Assembly (NCBI GenBank): GCA_017610005.1
Contig: JAFCCU010000012.1
Span: forward strand, 1 to 41,559
DNA: 41,559 bases
DNA from: Candidatus Woesearchaeota archaeon
GTDB lineage: Archaea; Nanobdellota; Nanobdellia; Woesearchaeales; B29-G15
Reading direction: 5' to 3'
Part shown: piece by piece, positions 40,911-41,559 of the stretch
How positions within the stretch are numbered: position 1 is the first letter of the stretch
How the letters are laid out: each line of letters starts with the position of its first letter
The notes under the pieces: generated by a model
What the model saw: the letters and a program-made list of their open reading frames with translations, nothing else
Told to the model about the DNA's origin: nothing
The model's database searches: none
Program-made: the position numbers and the translations under genes

Positions 40911-41559
40911 ATGGTTTATCCAATTAAGATGGACACTATGCTAATTGAACTCGCTGACTTTTGTAATCTTCAGTGTATCATGTGTGATATGAGTGAGGCA
41001 GGAAGAATAAGACATGGTCATCAAAATCCAGAAGAAAGCGTTCACAAAACCAATCACCTCACCCTCCCCTTCTCCTCTTTCAAGAAAATAATCGACAGTG
41101 TCAACAATTCTGGTATGAAGATGGGCATATTATCCTTATTTTGGCTTGGAGAACCAATGCTAAATCCAGAGATTGATTTAATGATTGATTATTTAAATAA
41201 AAATAAGAAAAATATTGATGGATGGCTTTTACATACAAATGCAAATATTCTAAGAGAAAACACTTTAAAAGTATTGTTTGAATCAAAAGGAGACAACATC
41301 CTCCACTTTTCAATTGATGCAGCAAGTAAAGAAGTGTATGATACGGTAAGACCAGGAGGGGATTATAACAAAGTTGTTTCAAATATTCAAAAAGCCTTAG
41401 ATTTAATCTCTAAAGGCTCCCCAAGAATTATCCTCCAATTCATTCTTATGGAAGAAAATAAACAAGACGCAATGTTATTTGCAGATTTTTGGAGCCAAGA
41501 ATTTAAAAAACGAAATTTAGATTTTGCTATTGCAAGAAATTACACGCAACACAAAAATA
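40911..41559 (+). CDS. Radical SAM enzyme of the WxGEP subfamily, 3' end beyond window
   Basis: The frame is open from ATG 40911 to the right edge, 216 codons. It has Cys18-x3-Cys22-x2-Cys25 (FCNLQCIMC), W-L-G-E-P from residue 78, HFSIDAASKEVYD, and IILQFILMEENKQDA with FADFWSQEF, all marks of the subfamily. Compared with the full member at 30431-31561 it lacks roughly the last third, so a SPASM domain may lie outside the window. It is the fifth member of this subfamily and is separated from the others by a minus-strand SGNH/GT-C pair. An insertion of about ten residues rich in His follows the Cys motif. Confidence 0.85.
   Translation, partial: MVYPIKMDTMLIELADFCNLQCIMCDMSEAGRIRHGHQNPEESVHKTNHLTLPFSSFKKIIDSVNNSGMKMGILSLFWLGEPMLNPEIDLMIDYLNKNKKNIDGWLLHTNANILRENTLKVLFESKGDNILHFSIDAASKEVYDTVRPGGDYNKVVSNIQKALDLISKGSPRIILQFILMEENKQDAMLFADFWSQEFKKRNLDFAIARNYTQHKN

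Overview
The window is strongly AT-rich and looks archaeal. The tRNA-Asn gene has a 30-nt intron directly 3' of position 37 and no encoded CCA. Many genes have a TATA-like box about 26-30 nt before the start codon, the spacing expected for leaderless archaeal transcripts. Gene content (LamG surface protein, minimal nucleotidyltransferase/HEPN pair, GT39-like membrane proteins, many radical SAM enzymes) suggests a DPANN-type archaeon such as a Woesearchaeota/Pacearchaeota relative. That placement is inference.

Layout. 1-4.4 kb is a flank: the N-terminal part of a large secreted LamG protein, a Fic protein, two perfect 76-bp tandem repeats running into the 3' end of the intron-containing tRNA-Asn, and a nucleotidyltransferase/HEPN toxin-antitoxin-like pair whose HEPN partner appears truncated. 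A 23-bp perfect palindrome sits at its promoter. 4.45-8.2 kb is an operon of a DUF5989-like micropeptide, an SGNH hydrolase, a glutamine-dependent asparagine synthetase-like amidotransferase and a DPM1-like glycosyltransferase. A 105-nt cloverleaf-like intergenic element follows. 8.4-26 kb holds six GT-C/GT39-like membrane proteins, one fused to an alpha/beta hydrolase, plus two SGNH hydrolases, a radical SAM/SPASM enzyme, a B12-binding radical SAM enzyme, a GH113-like glycosidase and a lipoprotein.

26.1-38 kb is the most unusual part: a co-directional run of radical SAM genes in tightly packed, often overlapping blocks. Three radical SAM cores are separated from a SPASM domain at the same linker. 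One B12-type radical SAM gene lies between such a core and its likely SPASM. The next gene is a composite of SPASM, two beta-sandwich repeats, a second SPASM and a radical SAM core. Two SGNH genes in the run carry a nearly identical 102-nt 3' end, and between them lies a relic of a radical SAM start. 38-41.6 kb has another membrane protein/SGNH pair, the membrane protein being interrupted by an in-frame TAG, and a divergent radical SAM gene cut by the right edge.

Working model (inference): this is a surface-glycan island. The DPM1-like enzyme makes a lipid-linked sugar, the GT39-like proteins transfer sugars outside the membrane, membrane-anchored SGNH enzymes add or remove acyl groups, and the radical SAM enzymes modify sugars, perhaps on a glycan recognised by the beta-sandwich repeats. 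The alternative is peptide modification, but I found no precursor peptide.
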